A DNA stretch of 52,910 nucleotides from Pseudomonadales bacterium (GCA_016779585.1 JADHNI010000019.1:1-52910); one strand, 5' to 3'. Shown: positions 25,856 to 35,025, counted from the first letter of the stretch. Numbers and translations are program-made. Notes: a model not told the origin generated them from the letters alone.

Positions 25856-27370
25856 TCAGGCGAGTTTGAAGGTATTGACGCCTTCAAACTGGGTGACAGA
25901 TCCTTTTGCACCCACCATGTCTTCACGTGTCATGGCTTCCAACTCTGAAGGATTGGCAGAAACCACCGACAGGAAACGAGTGGCTTCGGGGTCATCCACA
26001 TCACCCAATCGGCCGATCACAAAACCCTGGCCGGGCGCGTTGTCCCTGCCGTAAACCACAGTGTAAGTCTCGACAGAGGCATCACCTTCAGGCGTTTCGG
26101 TGAAAGGTGCATCCGGGACATCATCAATTTCGGACTGATATTCAGACGGGTGAGTTCTGCTCCATTCGCCCTCGACGGGGTTGGTGGAATAGATGCCCGC
26201 CGCATGTTTGCTGAAATATCCGCCGTTAGCGGTCACCAGGCCGTAGCTGCCGCGATCAGCACGAACCTTCTCGACCATGGCGGCGATAGAGTTCATCACA
26301 TAGTTATTGCCGGCACCGCCGTGAAACGGCAGGCCACCCGTGACTGTCAATCCACGCGGATCATCCGTGTCGACCCCGAATGCCTGGCAGGCAAACTCAA
26401 CCGCAACAGGGAAACAGGAATAAAAGTCGATGTAATTCATATCCTCCATGGCAAGCGGACCTTCAAAAACCCGCTCGGCCATTACGCGCATGGCATCGCT
26501 CTGGAAATAGCTTGGGCGCTCGGAAACAAACTTCTCTTTGGTGTCGGAGCATCCGTGCAGGTAGACAAACCTGTCCTCACTGATACCCAGCTTGCGCGCA
26601 TAATCCACCGAAGTGAGCAGCAGGGCCGCACTCTGGTTGATCTGGTTCATGGCATTCATGTACTTGGTATATGGCCACGACACCATGCGATTGCTGTCAG
26701 AGGGATAGGCGATCTCTTCCGGTGATCGTGCAATTGGATACCACGCATGAGGACTTTGCGCTGCCACTTCCGTGAACGTTGAGAAGATTCGACCCAGTTC
26801 AATCTGGTGATCGTCTACAGACCGACCCAGGTGATGGCGCAGTGCATTTTCGTGCATCGCGTAGACCCAGGAAGGCGTGAGAATACCGTGCTGCTGTTCA
26901 TGGTCCGTGGTCATGGAACTGTCAGGCACCAGGTATTCAGGATCTCCGGAAGCGGGTTCAGACCAGGGTGGTTGTTCACCGGTTTCTTTCACAATTTTGC
27001 GTGAAGTCGCCATGGCTTCGGCACCCGCGAAAAGCGCAAACTGGCATTCGCCGTTGGCAATCGCTTCCGAGAATCGGTTCACCAGGTACTGTGGCCCATT
27101 ACCACCAGTAGGCATCAACCACTGCCTCGCGCGGGATGCGCCAATACGACCGGCAATGGACTCAGGCGTGTTGCGAGTAGACTCACGGAAGCTGCGCACT
27201 ATCGCGAGCGTGTCGAGATCAGCCAGCTGTTTCCGGCTGATACCAGCATCATCGACAGCCTGGTATACCGCCTGTTCAATCAGGTCGAGTACTGAAGATC
27301 CTTCCAGACTGACTTCTTTTTCAGTGACCTGGCCGACACCCACCAGCACAGGCATAAACTTCTCGCTCAT
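25856..27370 (-). CDS. Thiolase-fold acetyl-CoA acetyltransferase-like protein
   Basis: A 504-residue member of the acetyl-CoA acetyltransferase (SCP2-thiolase-like) group: VLVGVGQVTEKEV at the start, MPTGGNGPQYLVNRFSEAI near 85, DFYSCFPVAVEFACQAFG near 315 and GGLPFHGGAGNNYVMNSIA near 340. The usual nucleophilic Cys of thiolases (about residue 90) is not at its place in the GGNGPQ segment, and the GHPxGxxG motif is replaced by GGAGNN. It may be a degradative thiolase variant or a non-catalytic partner. ATG 27370 fits the family and follows TTGGAA; TTG 27385 is possible. Confidence 0.75.
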   Translation of the reverse strand: MSEKFMPVLVGVGQVTEKEVSLEGSSVLDLIEQAVYQAVDDAGISRKQLADLDTLAIVRSFRESTRNTPESIAGRIGASRARQWLMPTGGNGPQYLVNRFSEAIANGECQFALFAGAEAMATSRKIVKETGEQPPWSEPASGDPEYLVPDSSMTTDHEQQHGILTPSWVYAMHENALRHHLGRSVDDHQIELGRIFSTFTEVAAQSPHAWYPIARSPEEIAYPSDSNRMVSWPYTKYMNAMNQINQSAALLLTSVDYARKLGISEDRFVYLHGCSDTKEKFVSERPSYFQSDAMRVMAERVFEGPLAMEDMNYIDFYSCFPVAVEFACQAFGVDTDDPRGLTVTGGLPFHGGAGNNYVMNSIAAMVEKVRADRGSYGLVTANGGYFSKHAAGIYSTNPVEGEWSRTHPSEYQSEIDDVPDAPFTETPEGDASVETYTVVYGRDNAPGQGFVIGRLGDVDDPEATRFLSVVSANPSELEAMTREDMVGAKGSVTQFEGVNTFKLA

Positions 27371-27407
27371 AACGGGTTCCAACAATTTTTAGCAGGCCTG
27401 CAGTATA

Positions 27408-28163
27408 ATGGTATCCATGCGTCGATTCATGCTTACCCTCTGCCTGTTGTTGCTCACGTTCAACGCCACTGCCTCTGAAGATGAGGAGGAGCGCGCACGC
27501 AGCATCATCGATGAAATGGAACAGCTGTATCGTGGTGACTCGAGTGATGCCACGATCACCATGCAGGTCGAAACACCGCAATACCAGAGAACACTGAAAA
27601 TGACGGGCCAGAGCATGGGCAAAGAACTGGCTTTCTTCCGTATTCTCTCGCCAAAGAAAGACCGGGGTGTCGCGACGCTGAAACGCGACCAGGAAATGTG
27701 GAACTACTTTCCCAAGATCAACAAGGTCATCAAGGTGCCCCCTTCCATGATGATGGGTTCCTGGATGGGCAGCGACTTCACCAACGATGACCTGGTGAAA
27801 GAAACCCAGTTGATTGACGTCTATCACCTTTCCATGACGGAGGACGACGTAAAGTACTACGTCACGCTGACACCAAAAGAGCAGACCGTGACTGTCTGGG
27901 GCAAGATTGACTATGTCATCTCAAAAGAACCACTGCTGCCAGTGTCGCAGGCGTTCTTCGATGAGGATGGGGAAAAGATTCGCGAACTGACGTTCATGGA
28001 ACCGAAAGAATACGACGGCAAGCTTATGCCGTCGATACTGGAGATGACGCCACTCAACAAGGAAGGACACAAGACACGCATCGTCTACGACGCAATCACA
28101 TTCAATGTTCCAGGTATCACTGAACAGACATTCTCCATGCGCAACCTGAAGTCCCGCTTTTGA
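27408..28163 (+). CDS. LolA-like outer-membrane lipoprotein-sorting protein
   Basis: A 251-residue exported periplasmic protein. A Sec signal peptide (MRRFMLTLCLLLLTFNATA) is cut near residue 22; the ATG at 27417 is an equally good start. The mature part is a LolA-type half-barrel: TITMQVETPQYQRTLKMTGQS, RGVATLKRDQEMWNYFPKINKVIKV, LPVSQAFFDEDGEKIRELTF and a C-terminal FSMRNLKSRF. Family members bind acyl chains of lipoproteins or other lipids. The stop overlaps the next start (TGATG), so it works with the ABC transporter that follows. Confidence 0.82.
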   Translation: MVSMRRFMLTLCLLLLTFNATASEDEEERARSIIDEMEQLYRGDSSDATITMQVETPQYQRTLKMTGQSMGKELAFFRILSPKKDRGVATLKRDQEMWNYFPKINKVIKVPPSMMMGSWMGSDFTNDDLVKETQLIDVYHLSMTEDDVKYYVTLTPKEQTVTVWGKIDYVISKEPLLPVSQAFFDEDGEKIRELTFMEPKEYDGKLMPSILEMTPLNKEGHKTRIVYDAITFNVPGITEQTFSMRNLKSRF

Positions 28164-29383
28164 TGCTTACCCTGCGAATCGCCTTTCGGAACATCCTCCG
28201 GCAGAAAAGGCGCTCGCTCCTGACCGGTCTGTCGATGACCGGCGGTTACATGCTGTTTGTCTTCTCCTTCTCATTGCTTGAAGGCAGCTATGGCAACCTG
28301 ATTGATATCTTCACGCTGGATAACACGGGACACGTACAGGTACACAAGGACGACTACCTGGATAAACCCAAGATCTATAAATCCATCCAGGACAGGCAAC
28401 AGCTTGAAAAGGTCCTGGAAGGAAACCCCAGCGTCAAGAGCTACACCCCTCGCGTCTTTTCTCCCGCACTCGCCTATGGTGATGACAAGACATCCCCGGC
28501 AAGGGTCATAGGCATTGATCCAAAACGCGAACCCACGGTGTCCCGACTGGAAGAAAAGATATCATCCGGTCAGTACTTCGGCAGCAACCCTGATGCTGAC
28601 GGATACTTTGAGGCGATGATCGGGCATGGCCTGGCGATTTCACTAAAAGTTGATGTTGGTGATGAACTGGTTCTGATTTCACAGGGTGCCGATGGCTCAA
28701 TTGCCAACGACATCTACATTGTCTCTGCCATCATCGGTAACCGTACCTCGTTCGACCGGATGGCAGTATACCTGCCGTTGGGCGCAGCCCAGCTGTTTCT
28801 TTCCCTTGGTAATGACGTACACGAATACGCGATGCTGGTGGACAATAAACGCCGCAACCTTGAAATCGCCGCCGAACTCCAGGCAACGCTGCCAGAGCTG
28901 ACGGTTTCGCCATGGCAGGAAGTGGAAGCCACTTTCTACCGCACCATGCAGTCAGACAAGCAGAGCAACCACTTCATGATGGGCCTGATCGTGTTTATTG
29001 TTTTTATAGGTGTATTAAACACAGTGCTGATGTCGGTGCTGGAACGGACACGGGAGTTCGGTGTTCTGCGTGCCATCGGCGCCAGGCCGGATTCACTGGT
29101 ACGGCTGATTACCCTCGAAACCTCAATACTGGCGATGGCAAGTGTCCTTGTGGGTCTCGTCCTGATTTCACCCTACATCTACTGGGTCACTGAAGTAGGC
29201 TTCCTGATACCGGAACCCATTGATATGAGTGGCATTGAATTCCAGCATTTGAAAGGCGAGTTTTCCCTGCGCGTGTTCCTGCTGCCCATGGCGTTCATCC
29301 TCGCGACAGCGATCGTGATCAGCATACCGCCGGGGATACGTGCCGCACGAATCCTGCCGAAAGAAGCCCTGGGGTCTCACTGA
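28163..29383 (+). CDS. FtsX/LolC-type ABC transporter permease (first)
   Basis: A 406-residue inner-membrane permease. Layout is that of the LolC/MacB group: one N-terminal transmembrane helix (about 20-40), a large periplasmic domain, and three helices in the last third (IVFIVFIGVLNTVLMSVLER, then two more) with the EFGVLRAIGARP coupling motif. The ATG overlaps the preceding stop as TGATG and its own stop overlaps the next start the same way. It probably forms a heterodimer with the next permease. Confidence 0.88.
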   Translation: MLTLRIAFRNILRQKRRSLLTGLSMTGGYMLFVFSFSLLEGSYGNLIDIFTLDNTGHVQVHKDDYLDKPKIYKSIQDRQQLEKVLEGNPSVKSYTPRVFSPALAYGDDKTSPARVIGIDPKREPTVSRLEEKISSGQYFGSNPDADGYFEAMIGHGLAISLKVDVGDELVLISQGADGSIANDIYIVSAIIGNRTSFDRMAVYLPLGAAQLFLSLGNDVHEYAMLVDNKRRNLEIAAELQATLPELTVSPWQEVEATFYRTMQSDKQSNHFMMGLIVFIVFIGVLNTVLMSVLERTREFGVLRAIGARPDSLVRLITLETSILAMASVLVGLVLISPYIYWVTEVGFLIPEPIDMSGIEFQHLKGEFSLRVFLLPMAFILATAIVISIPPGIRAARILPKEALGSH

Positions 29384-30603
29384 TGCTGAGCCTGAAACTC
29401 GCCTGGCGTAACCTGTTTCGCAATACGCGTCGAACCATACTGACATGCCTGCTGATAGGGTCATCGCTGGTTGTCCTGATCCTCGTTGATGGCCTCGTCC
29501 TGGGCATGATGGACGTCATGGTTGGCGGCATAACCAAGACGCTGGAAGGTGAAGCCCAGGTCAGCCACCATGAATTCAGGACCAACCTTGAGGTGGAATA
29601 CGTTATCGAAAACCCGGAACCGCTGATCGCAAAGATCCAGCAGGACCCGAACGTCAGCGGCTTCGGACCGCGGGTCATTGTTGGCGGCATGATTGCTTCC
29701 AGTTACAACACCACCGGGGGGCTCATTTACGGCGTGGATGCCGACAAAGAACTCAGCGTCAGCCGGCTTGCTGATGCCATTGTCGAGGGAGAGTACCTGT
29801 CCGGCGCTGACCGCGAACTGCTGATGGGCCAACCCATGGTTGACCTTCTTGAGATTAAGCTGGGTGATCGGCTGGTGCTGACCGCGGCCGCTGTGGATAG
29901 CAATGAAATCACGCAGGAACTGTTCAGGCTCACCGGAGTGTTCGAGTTCGGACCGGAGGAAATGGACGAAAACCTGGTATTCATTAACCTCGAAAAAGCC
30001 CAGCCCCTGCTTGGCATGCAGGGCCACCTGCACCAGATAGCGCTGCAGTTTAACGACCCGGAACTGTCAAAAAACCCGAACCTGCCACTATTCAGGGAAC
30101 TGACCCAGGGCGATATCGAAGCGCTGGGCTGGCTGGACCTGCAACCTTCCATCGGCGCCATGATTGAAATGTCCAACTACTCAACGCTGATCGTCGGTCT
30201 TGTACTGTTTCTTTTGACATCACTCGGCGTCATCAATTCCATGTTCATGTCCATTTACGAACGCATCTATGAATTCGGCGTGGCCAAAGCCATCGGCACC
30301 ACCCCCTGGCAGATTATTCAACTGGTACTGTTCGAGGCATGGTTGCTTGCACTGCTGAGCTGTCTGTTCGGCCTGGTCTGCGCCTACTTTACCGGCGACT
30401 ACTTTTCAGAGAACGGGATACCAATGGGCAAGATGGAAGTTTCCGGCATCGTCGTCGACGGCAATATGTACACGAGGCTCGCGCCTTACCAGTTCGTCAA
30501 CTTCCCGGTGTACGTCACACTGCTCACACTGGCCGCAGCGCTCTACCCTGCTGTGTTCGCTTCTCGAATCGTGCCCACCCAGGCACTGCAGAAAGCGCTC
30601 TAG
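29383..30603 (+). CDS. FtsX/LolC-type ABC transporter permease (second)
   Basis: A 406-residue paralogue of the preceding permease with the same one-plus-three helix layout: SLKLAWRNLFRNTRR at the cytoplasmic start, a periplasmic domain (about 45-265), VLFLLTSLGVINSMFMSIYE and EFGVAKAIGTTPWQ as coupling region, and a C-terminal helix ending RIVPTQALQ. The start is translationally coupled (TGATG at 29381). Two different permeases with one ATPase recall LolC-LolE with LolD. Confidence 0.88.
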   Translation: MLSLKLAWRNLFRNTRRTILTCLLIGSSLVVLILVDGLVLGMMDVMVGGITKTLEGEAQVSHHEFRTNLEVEYVIENPEPLIAKIQQDPNVSGFGPRVIVGGMIASSYNTTGGLIYGVDADKELSVSRLADAIVEGEYLSGADRELLMGQPMVDLLEIKLGDRLVLTAAAVDSNEITQELFRLTGVFEFGPEEMDENLVFINLEKAQPLLGMQGHLHQIALQFNDPELSKNPNLPLFRELTQGDIEALGWLDLQPSIGAMIEMSNYSTLIVGLVLFLLTSLGVINSMFMSIYERIYEFGVAKAIGTTPWQIIQLVLFEAWLLALLSCLFGLVCAYFTGDYFSENGIPMGKMEVSGIVVDGNMYTRLAPYQFVNFPVYVTLLTLAAALYPAVFASRIVPTQALQKAL

Positions 30604-30611
30604 GACTGCTC

Positions 30612-31298
30612 ATGACAAAAGTAATCGAAACCAGGGATCTCCTTAGAAAGTTCGGCAGCGAAGAGACCGAGGTCATCGCGCTGGATCATGTTTCCATTGA
30701 TATCGAGGAAGGTGAGTTCACCGCGATCATCGGGCCATCCGGGTCAGGAAAAACCACGCTGCTGCATCTCATCGGCGGGCTGGACGAACCCGACAGCGGG
30801 GCTGTTTACCTGTCCGGTACCAACATCGCCCAGATGAGCGGCAACGAACTGTCTGATTTTCGCCGCGATCATATCGGGTTTATCTTCCAGGCCTATAACC
30901 TGATTCCCGTGTTGTCCGCAGAAGAGAACATCGAATACATCATGCTGCTCCAGGGCGTACCTGCCGCGAAGCGCAAAGCGCGGGTCCAGGAGATGCTGGC
31001 GATGGTGGGTCTCGAAGGCCTGGGTGACCGGCGCCCTGCTCACCTTTCCGGTGGCCAGCAACAACGCGTCGCCGTGGCGCGCGCCATGGCAAGCAACCCG
31101 GATATCATTCTTGCGGATGAACCCACCGCGAACCTGGATTCAAAAACCGGCATCAGCCTTTTGGATGTGATGCGGGAATTGAACGAGCAACAGAACATGA
31201 CGTTCGTGTTTTCAACCCACGACCAGAAAATCATGGATCGGGCGACTCGCCTGATCCATCTGCGTGACGGCGCTGTTGAAAAGGATGAGCGCAAGTAA
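30612..31298 (+). CDS. LolD/MacB-type ABC transporter ATPase
   Basis: A 228-residue ATPase. Walker A GPSGSGKTT (about 42-50), Q-loop FIFQAYNLIPVLSAEEN, signature LSGGQQQR, Walker B ILADEPTANLD and H-loop FSTHD are all intact. The length and the AYNLIPVLSA wording are typical of LolD/MacB ATPases that drive mechanotransmission rather than import. ATG 30612 follows AGGA at seven bases; an upstream frame to 30339 lies inside the permease gene. It powers the two permeases just before it. Confidence 0.93.
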   Translation: MTKVIETRDLLRKFGSEETEVIALDHVSIDIEEGEFTAIIGPSGSGKTTLLHLIGGLDEPDSGAVYLSGTNIAQMSGNELSDFRRDHIGFIFQAYNLIPVLSAEENIEYIMLLQGVPAAKRKARVQEMLAMVGLEGLGDRRPAHLSGGQQQRVAVARAMASNPDIILADEPTANLDSKTGISLLDVMRELNEQQNMTFVFSTHDQKIMDRATRLIHLRDGAVEKDERK

Positions 31299-32477
31299 GT
31301 GCGCCTGGTTGCATTACTTCTGGCCCTGATTGCCTCTCTCCCTTTGCGGGCGGAAGTTAACCTCACTGGATACGCAAAATCTTTTGCCGTTGGCCAGGAT
31401 GAACTCGACAACCCGGTCATCATGGCTGACGAGATCTACCAGTCACAAAACAGTCTGAGGTTGATGTGGGAAGGCTTCTCGGAACGGATCGTCTGGCAAC
31501 TGCACTACGAGATGAGTCCTGTTTTTGTATCGGAAGAGCTCAACGCTTCTGTTCCAACATTCAACGTCGTTGAGGACAGCTACCGACTGACAGACATAGA
31601 CCCGACCCTGCTGAGAGAAGATAACAAGAACCAGGTATACCAGAACCTCGATCGCCTTAATGTGCAGATACAGATGGACGCCGGAGACCTCACCATAGGC
31701 CGGCAGGCCATCTCATTCGGATCGGCGCGAATCATCAACCCCACGGACATTTTTCTGCCTTTTGATGTGCGCACATTTAACACCGAGTATAGAACCGGGG
31801 TTGATGCAGTGAGGTTCCAGCGACCCTGGGGCGAGCTGGGAGAAATTGATGTCGGGATTGTGCTGGGAGACGATGCAGACCCCGAGAACTCTGCCGCGTT
31901 CCTGCAGGTACGCACCAACGCAAACGGTGTCGACTACCACATGGCCGCCATTCGTTTTGCCGAACAGGATCTCCTGGGGTTTGGCGTACAGAGTGCCCTG
32001 GGTGATATGGGTTTCTGGTTTGAGGTTGCCAACGTCTGGGGTGATGAAGACTACCTGAGACTGTCTACCGGCCTGGATTATGCCTTCTCGGAAAACACGT
32101 TTGGCCAGGTGGAATATCACTACAACGGCGCCGGCAGCGATGAGCCTGAAGATTATCTCGCCAATTTGCAGACGTTGCCTTACCAGCGCGGCGGAGTATT
32201 CCTGTTAGGTGAACACTACCTGATACCAGGCTACACAGTGCAACTGTCGCCCTTGTGGTTCGTGGGATTGCAGGCGATCGTCAACCTGACTGACAGCTCG
32301 GCTTTCGCCTCGGTCAGCGCTGAATACAATGTCGCGGAAAATTTCTATATGGACTTCGGTTATTACCGCTTCGTCGGCGATGATCTTGAAGTGAGTAACA
32401 ACGGGCTGCCGGAGTTCGGGTCAGAGTATGGCCCGAACCCCAACACGCTCTATATGAGTATTCGATACTACTTCTGA
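31299..32477 (+). CDS. Outer-membrane beta-barrel (porin-like) protein
   Basis: A 392-residue exported protein: signal peptide MRLVALLLALIASLPLRA, then alternating beta strands such as LRLMWEGFSERIVWQLHYEM and GDLTIGRQAISFGSARIINP, ending MSIRYYF with a C-terminal Phe as in outer-membrane barrels recognised by BAM. The RQAISFGSARIINPTDIF segment resembles alginate-export or phosphate-porin-like barrels. The GTG start lies immediately after the ATPase stop, with AGGATGAG upstream. Being the last gene of the LolA/ABC operon suggests it is the outer-membrane end of the same pathway. Confidence 0.78.
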   Translation: MRLVALLLALIASLPLRAEVNLTGYAKSFAVGQDELDNPVIMADEIYQSQNSLRLMWEGFSERIVWQLHYEMSPVFVSEELNASVPTFNVVEDSYRLTDIDPTLLREDNKNQVYQNLDRLNVQIQMDAGDLTIGRQAISFGSARIINPTDIFLPFDVRTFNTEYRTGVDAVRFQRPWGELGEIDVGIVLGDDADPENSAAFLQVRTNANGVDYHMAAIRFAEQDLLGFGVQSALGDMGFWFEVANVWGDEDYLRLSTGLDYAFSENTFGQVEYHYNGAGSDEPEDYLANLQTLPYQRGGVFLLGEHYLIPGYTVQLSPLWFVGLQAIVNLTDSSAFASVSAEYNVAENFYMDFGYYRFVGDDLEVSNNGLPEFGSEYGPNPNTLYMSIRYYF

Positions 32478-32478
32478 A

Positions 32479-32787
32479 TCAGCCTGCAGGAACCCAGCCT
32501 GCGCACCAGCCCGGACCCGCGACCAGGCGGTTCTGGAAAAGTGTACAACCACCCCATCCCGCTTCCGCGGACTCTGTGTAGAAACGACAGTTGGAACACA
32601 ACTGATCTGCGCCAGCAACGCCCATCTTGTCCATTCGGGTCGCCTGCGTGGCATCTTCCACGTACTTCAGAGCCACGGCGGCGGGGTCATCCAGGGGAAC
32701 TTTATCTGCCGCCTGAACCTTCAGGTTCACGAGCGGAATCAGGGCAATGCCCCCGGCCATTCTCAAAACATCTCTTCTGCTGGGCAT
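32479..32787 (-). CDS. High-potential iron-sulfur protein (HiPIP), Tat-exported
   Basis: A 102-residue periplasmic electron carrier with one [4Fe-4S] cluster. The twin-arginine signal SRRDVLRMAGG is at the N-terminus, with cleavage expected near Ala26-Ala27. The four ligands are Cys64, Cys67, Cys81 and Cys95 (CSNC, WGGC, GPGWC), the classic HiPIP spacing. HiPIPs pass electrons between the bc1 complex and an oxidase or reaction centre. It converges on the barrel gene with one base between the stops and has AGGAGTAA before its ATG. It is intact. Confidence 0.95.
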   Translation of the reverse strand: MPSRRDVLRMAGGIALIPLVNLKVQAADKVPLDDPAAVALKYVEDATQATRMDKMGVAGADQLCSNCRFYTESAEAGWGGCTLFQNRLVAGPGWCAGWVPAG

Positions 32788-32924
32788 AACTTACTCCTCA
32801 ATAGGTTTGCCGTTTTTCTAACGTGCCTATTCTACGCTTATCTGGCGTGGAGATTTCATGATCAGGATCACGGATTTTGCTAGTCTGACCGTCAAATATT
32901 CCCGGACAGTCGGAACAACTCAGT

Positions 32925-33761
32925 ATGAGCAATTATGTAGAAGGAAAAACCATCATCGTCACCGGCGCCGCCGGTGGTTTCGGTCAACTGGTCTGTGAGA
33001 AGACCGCGGCGCTTGGCGCGAAGATCATCGCCGCAGACGTAAACGAGGAAGCTCTTGCAGCAGTGGTCTCGAGCATCCGGGAAACTGGCGGTGAAGCGAC
33101 CGCGGTCAGGGCGGATGTCACGAGTCGCGATAACATGCACCAGCTCGCGGCAACCGCCGTCCAGACCTATGGGCAGATTGACGTCATGCTCAACAATGCC
33201 GGTGTCATGCCTCTTGCTTTCTATGCTGACCACGAGGCCGCCGCTGATGCCTGGGAACGATGTATTGATATCAACTTCAAGGGCGTGCTGAACGGAATTG
33301 CCGCGGTCCATGACCAGATGATCCGGCAGGGTCGCGGCCATGTTGTGAATATAGCTTCCATTTATGGCAACTACCCCACGGCCGGTGGTGGCGTTTACGG
33401 TGCTACCAAGGCGGCTGTGGTATTCCTGTCTGAATCCCTCCGCATGGAATCCCAGGGCAAGATCAAGGTAACAACCATCAGGCCCACGGGCGTTCCAGCA
33501 ACCGGACTTTCCGGCGGCGTTATCAATCCGGAAGCGGTCAGCGGCCTGCTGGGCGTGAATATGGTTTCCTACATGTCGAAATTTGAGGCAGCGCAGGCCG
33601 GACAGCTACCCGCATCAAACCTGGACATCAATGACATCGAGTACTTCGCGCTGGATCCGTCATCACTGGCAGACCAGATCGTGTACGCAATCAATCAACC
33701 CTGGGGCGTTGCTATTACCGACATGACTGTTCGTGCTTCCGGAGATGAATACATCATTTAA
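32925..33761 (+). CDS. SDR family oxidoreductase
   Basis: NAD(P)-dependent dehydrogenase of 278 residues: GAAGGFGQLV (13-22) in place of the usual GxxxGIG, a D-V-N cofactor-choice site near 40 that suggests NAD, NNAGVMP near 90, NIASIYGNYP with the catalytic Ser and YGATK with Tyr and Lys. The C-terminal 40 residues (DINDIEYFALDPSSLADQIV) form a longer substrate lid. The promoter region upstream (32788-32924) is shared with the divergent HiPIP gene. Its substrate is unknown. Confidence 0.88.
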   Translation: MSNYVEGKTIIVTGAAGGFGQLVCEKTAALGAKIIAADVNEEALAAVVSSIRETGGEATAVRADVTSRDNMHQLAATAVQTYGQIDVMLNNAGVMPLAFYADHEAAADAWERCIDINFKGVLNGIAAVHDQMIRQGRGHVVNIASIYGNYPTAGGGVYGATKAAVVFLSESLRMESQGKIKVTTIRPTGVPATGLSGGVINPEAVSGLLGVNMVSYMSKFEAAQAGQLPASNLDINDIEYFALDPSSLADQIVYAINQPWGVAITDMTVRASGDEYII

Positions 33762-34129
33762 AGTACCGTGCCGATTGCGCCGATCGCCATAATCGAGATC
33801 AGTACAAAAGTGCCCTGTGCACCAATCAACCTCGGATAGTTGGCGCCTTCATAGGTACCCAAACCGAACGCATGTAACAACCTCAGGACAAACAGGGACG
33901 CGCCAAACCCGTGAAGCAGGTTCGCCGGTACGCCCTGGATTTCCAGAACCATCAGGAGCAATAACGCAATCGGTACATTCTCAATAAAGTTGGCTTGAAC
34001 CCGGAGCGCAGCATCCGGCTGCCAGGCGGGTACCTTGCTGCCACGCAAACGAACATACAGAACAAAATTGGCGAGGATCACAGCGAGCAGAGCGTGGAGC
34101 CCGACATAAAGTGCGGTGATGGAAATCAT
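33758..34129 (-). CDS. MAPEG family membrane protein
   Basis: A 123-residue four-helix inner-membrane protein. RVQANFIENVPIALLLLMVLE is the hallmark of the MAPEG family (microsomal glutathione transferase-like), and GANYPRLIGAQGTF near the end also fits. Bacterial members may conjugate glutathione to electrophiles, but most are untested. Its stop overlaps the SDR stop by four bases, and its start overlaps the preceding gene's stop (ATGA). Confidence 0.9.
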   Translation of the reverse strand: MISITALYVGLHALLAVILANFVLYVRLRGSKVPAWQPDAALRVQANFIENVPIALLLLMVLEIQGVPANLLHGFGASLFVLRLLHAFGLGTYEGANYPRLIGAQGTFVLISIMAIGAIGTVL

Positions 34130-34353
34130 GACAGGTATTCTCCCGCAGCAAGTCCGCCGCCGACTATCGCCAGGATCAGACCGATATAGCTGTACTGATC
34201 CAGCCAGAACAACCCAAAGGCTTCCGGTGTCCCTGGTGGGGCCGTTGGTGACTCACCGGGCGTCAGTGCACGCGGCAAACCACCTACCCACAGGATCAGC
34301 AGGCCGTGAAACGCCATGCCCAGGCCTATCGCCATCATCCAGAATTCATTCAT
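34126..34353 (-). CDS. Small two-helix membrane protein
   Basis: A 75-residue protein with two hydrophobic helices (about 4-26 and 53-72) joined by a Pro-rich loop (TPGESPTAPPGTPEAF). AGGGAGG lies before the ATG, and its stop overlaps the MAPEG start, so both are made together. No known family was recognised; a small partner of the MAPEG protein is the obvious guess. Confidence 0.75.
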   Translation of the reverse strand: MNEFWMMAIGLGMAFHGLLILWVGGLPRALTPGESPTAPPGTPEAFGLFWLDQYSYIGLILAIVGGGLAAGEYLS

Positions 34354-34383
34354 ATCTCCCTCCTTCTTGGTATTGTTTTACTG

Positions 34384-35025
34384 TCAGGGTGCTATCACCG
34401 TTTCTTCTTCCGCCAGGTAGAGCGCTACGCTGCCATCAGCGACGAAGTTCGGGGCGTCACTCGCCTGGTCTTCGACCATCTGCCTTGACGTGATCCCGCG
34501 CATTGCCGCTTCTGCATCGCGCCAGGAAATTTCTGTAATGCCATCATACGCGGGTGGGGCGCTATCGTAAGATTCCAGCAGTGGGTGGATCTGTACATAC
34601 GCCAACGCTTCTTCAGTAAGGGCTGCGATGGGTCCATGGTGATGCCACCAGTATGACTGGAAGGCATCCAGGGCCATGCCGCCTTTGCGGCAAAAAGGGT
34701 ACACACCTTTCATCCGCGAACCAGAGCGGTAATCAGGTGTTCTCACCACCACACGCTCCATACCTGCCAGTGAAGATTGTACAGCCGCATGTTCGGCCAG
34801 CATGGGTGAAAAATCCTGCTGTGAAGCATCAAGGGCGGCTTCTGCACGATCGAACCAGAGCTCTGCTGTCCCGGAAAAAGAAGGCGCATCCTGCCCGGGC
34901 AATGCCCTCGACTGAACATAGCCAACAACCGCTGGAAACAGCTCTCTGATGGCCTCTGCCGCTTCTTCGCCACGATAGCGATACGGATCTTCACCGGGTG
35001 ACATCAGGAAATAGGTTTTGAACAT
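34384..35025 (-). CDS. EthD-domain protein (two copies)
   Basis: A 213-residue dimeric alpha/beta-barrel protein. The first half (MFKTYFLMSPGEDPYRYRGE...) and second half (KGVYPFCRKGGMALDAFQSYWWHHHGPIAALTEE, near 105-138) both follow the EthD pattern; WWHHHGP is the most telling piece. EthD proteins support cytochrome P450 or act as small decarboxylases and oxygenases of polyketide-like compounds. It starts 30 bases upstream of the small membrane protein, in the same direction. The substrate is unknown. Confidence 0.78.
   Translation of the reverse strand: MFKTYFLMSPGEDPYRYRGEEAAEAIRELFPAVVGYVQSRALPGQDAPSFSGTAELWFDRAEAALDASQQDFSPMLAEHAAVQSSLAGMERVVVRTPDYRSGSRMKGVYPFCRKGGMALDAFQSYWWHHHGPIAALTEEALAYVQIHPLLESYDSAPPAYDGITEISWRDAEAAMRGITSRQMVEDQASDAPNFVADGSVALYLAEEETVIAP

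Noticed and set aside
27404-27409. TATAAT as the promoter of the LolA-like gene
   Set aside because: It overlaps the possible start codon at 27408 and lacks a -35; it would need a leaderless mRNA.
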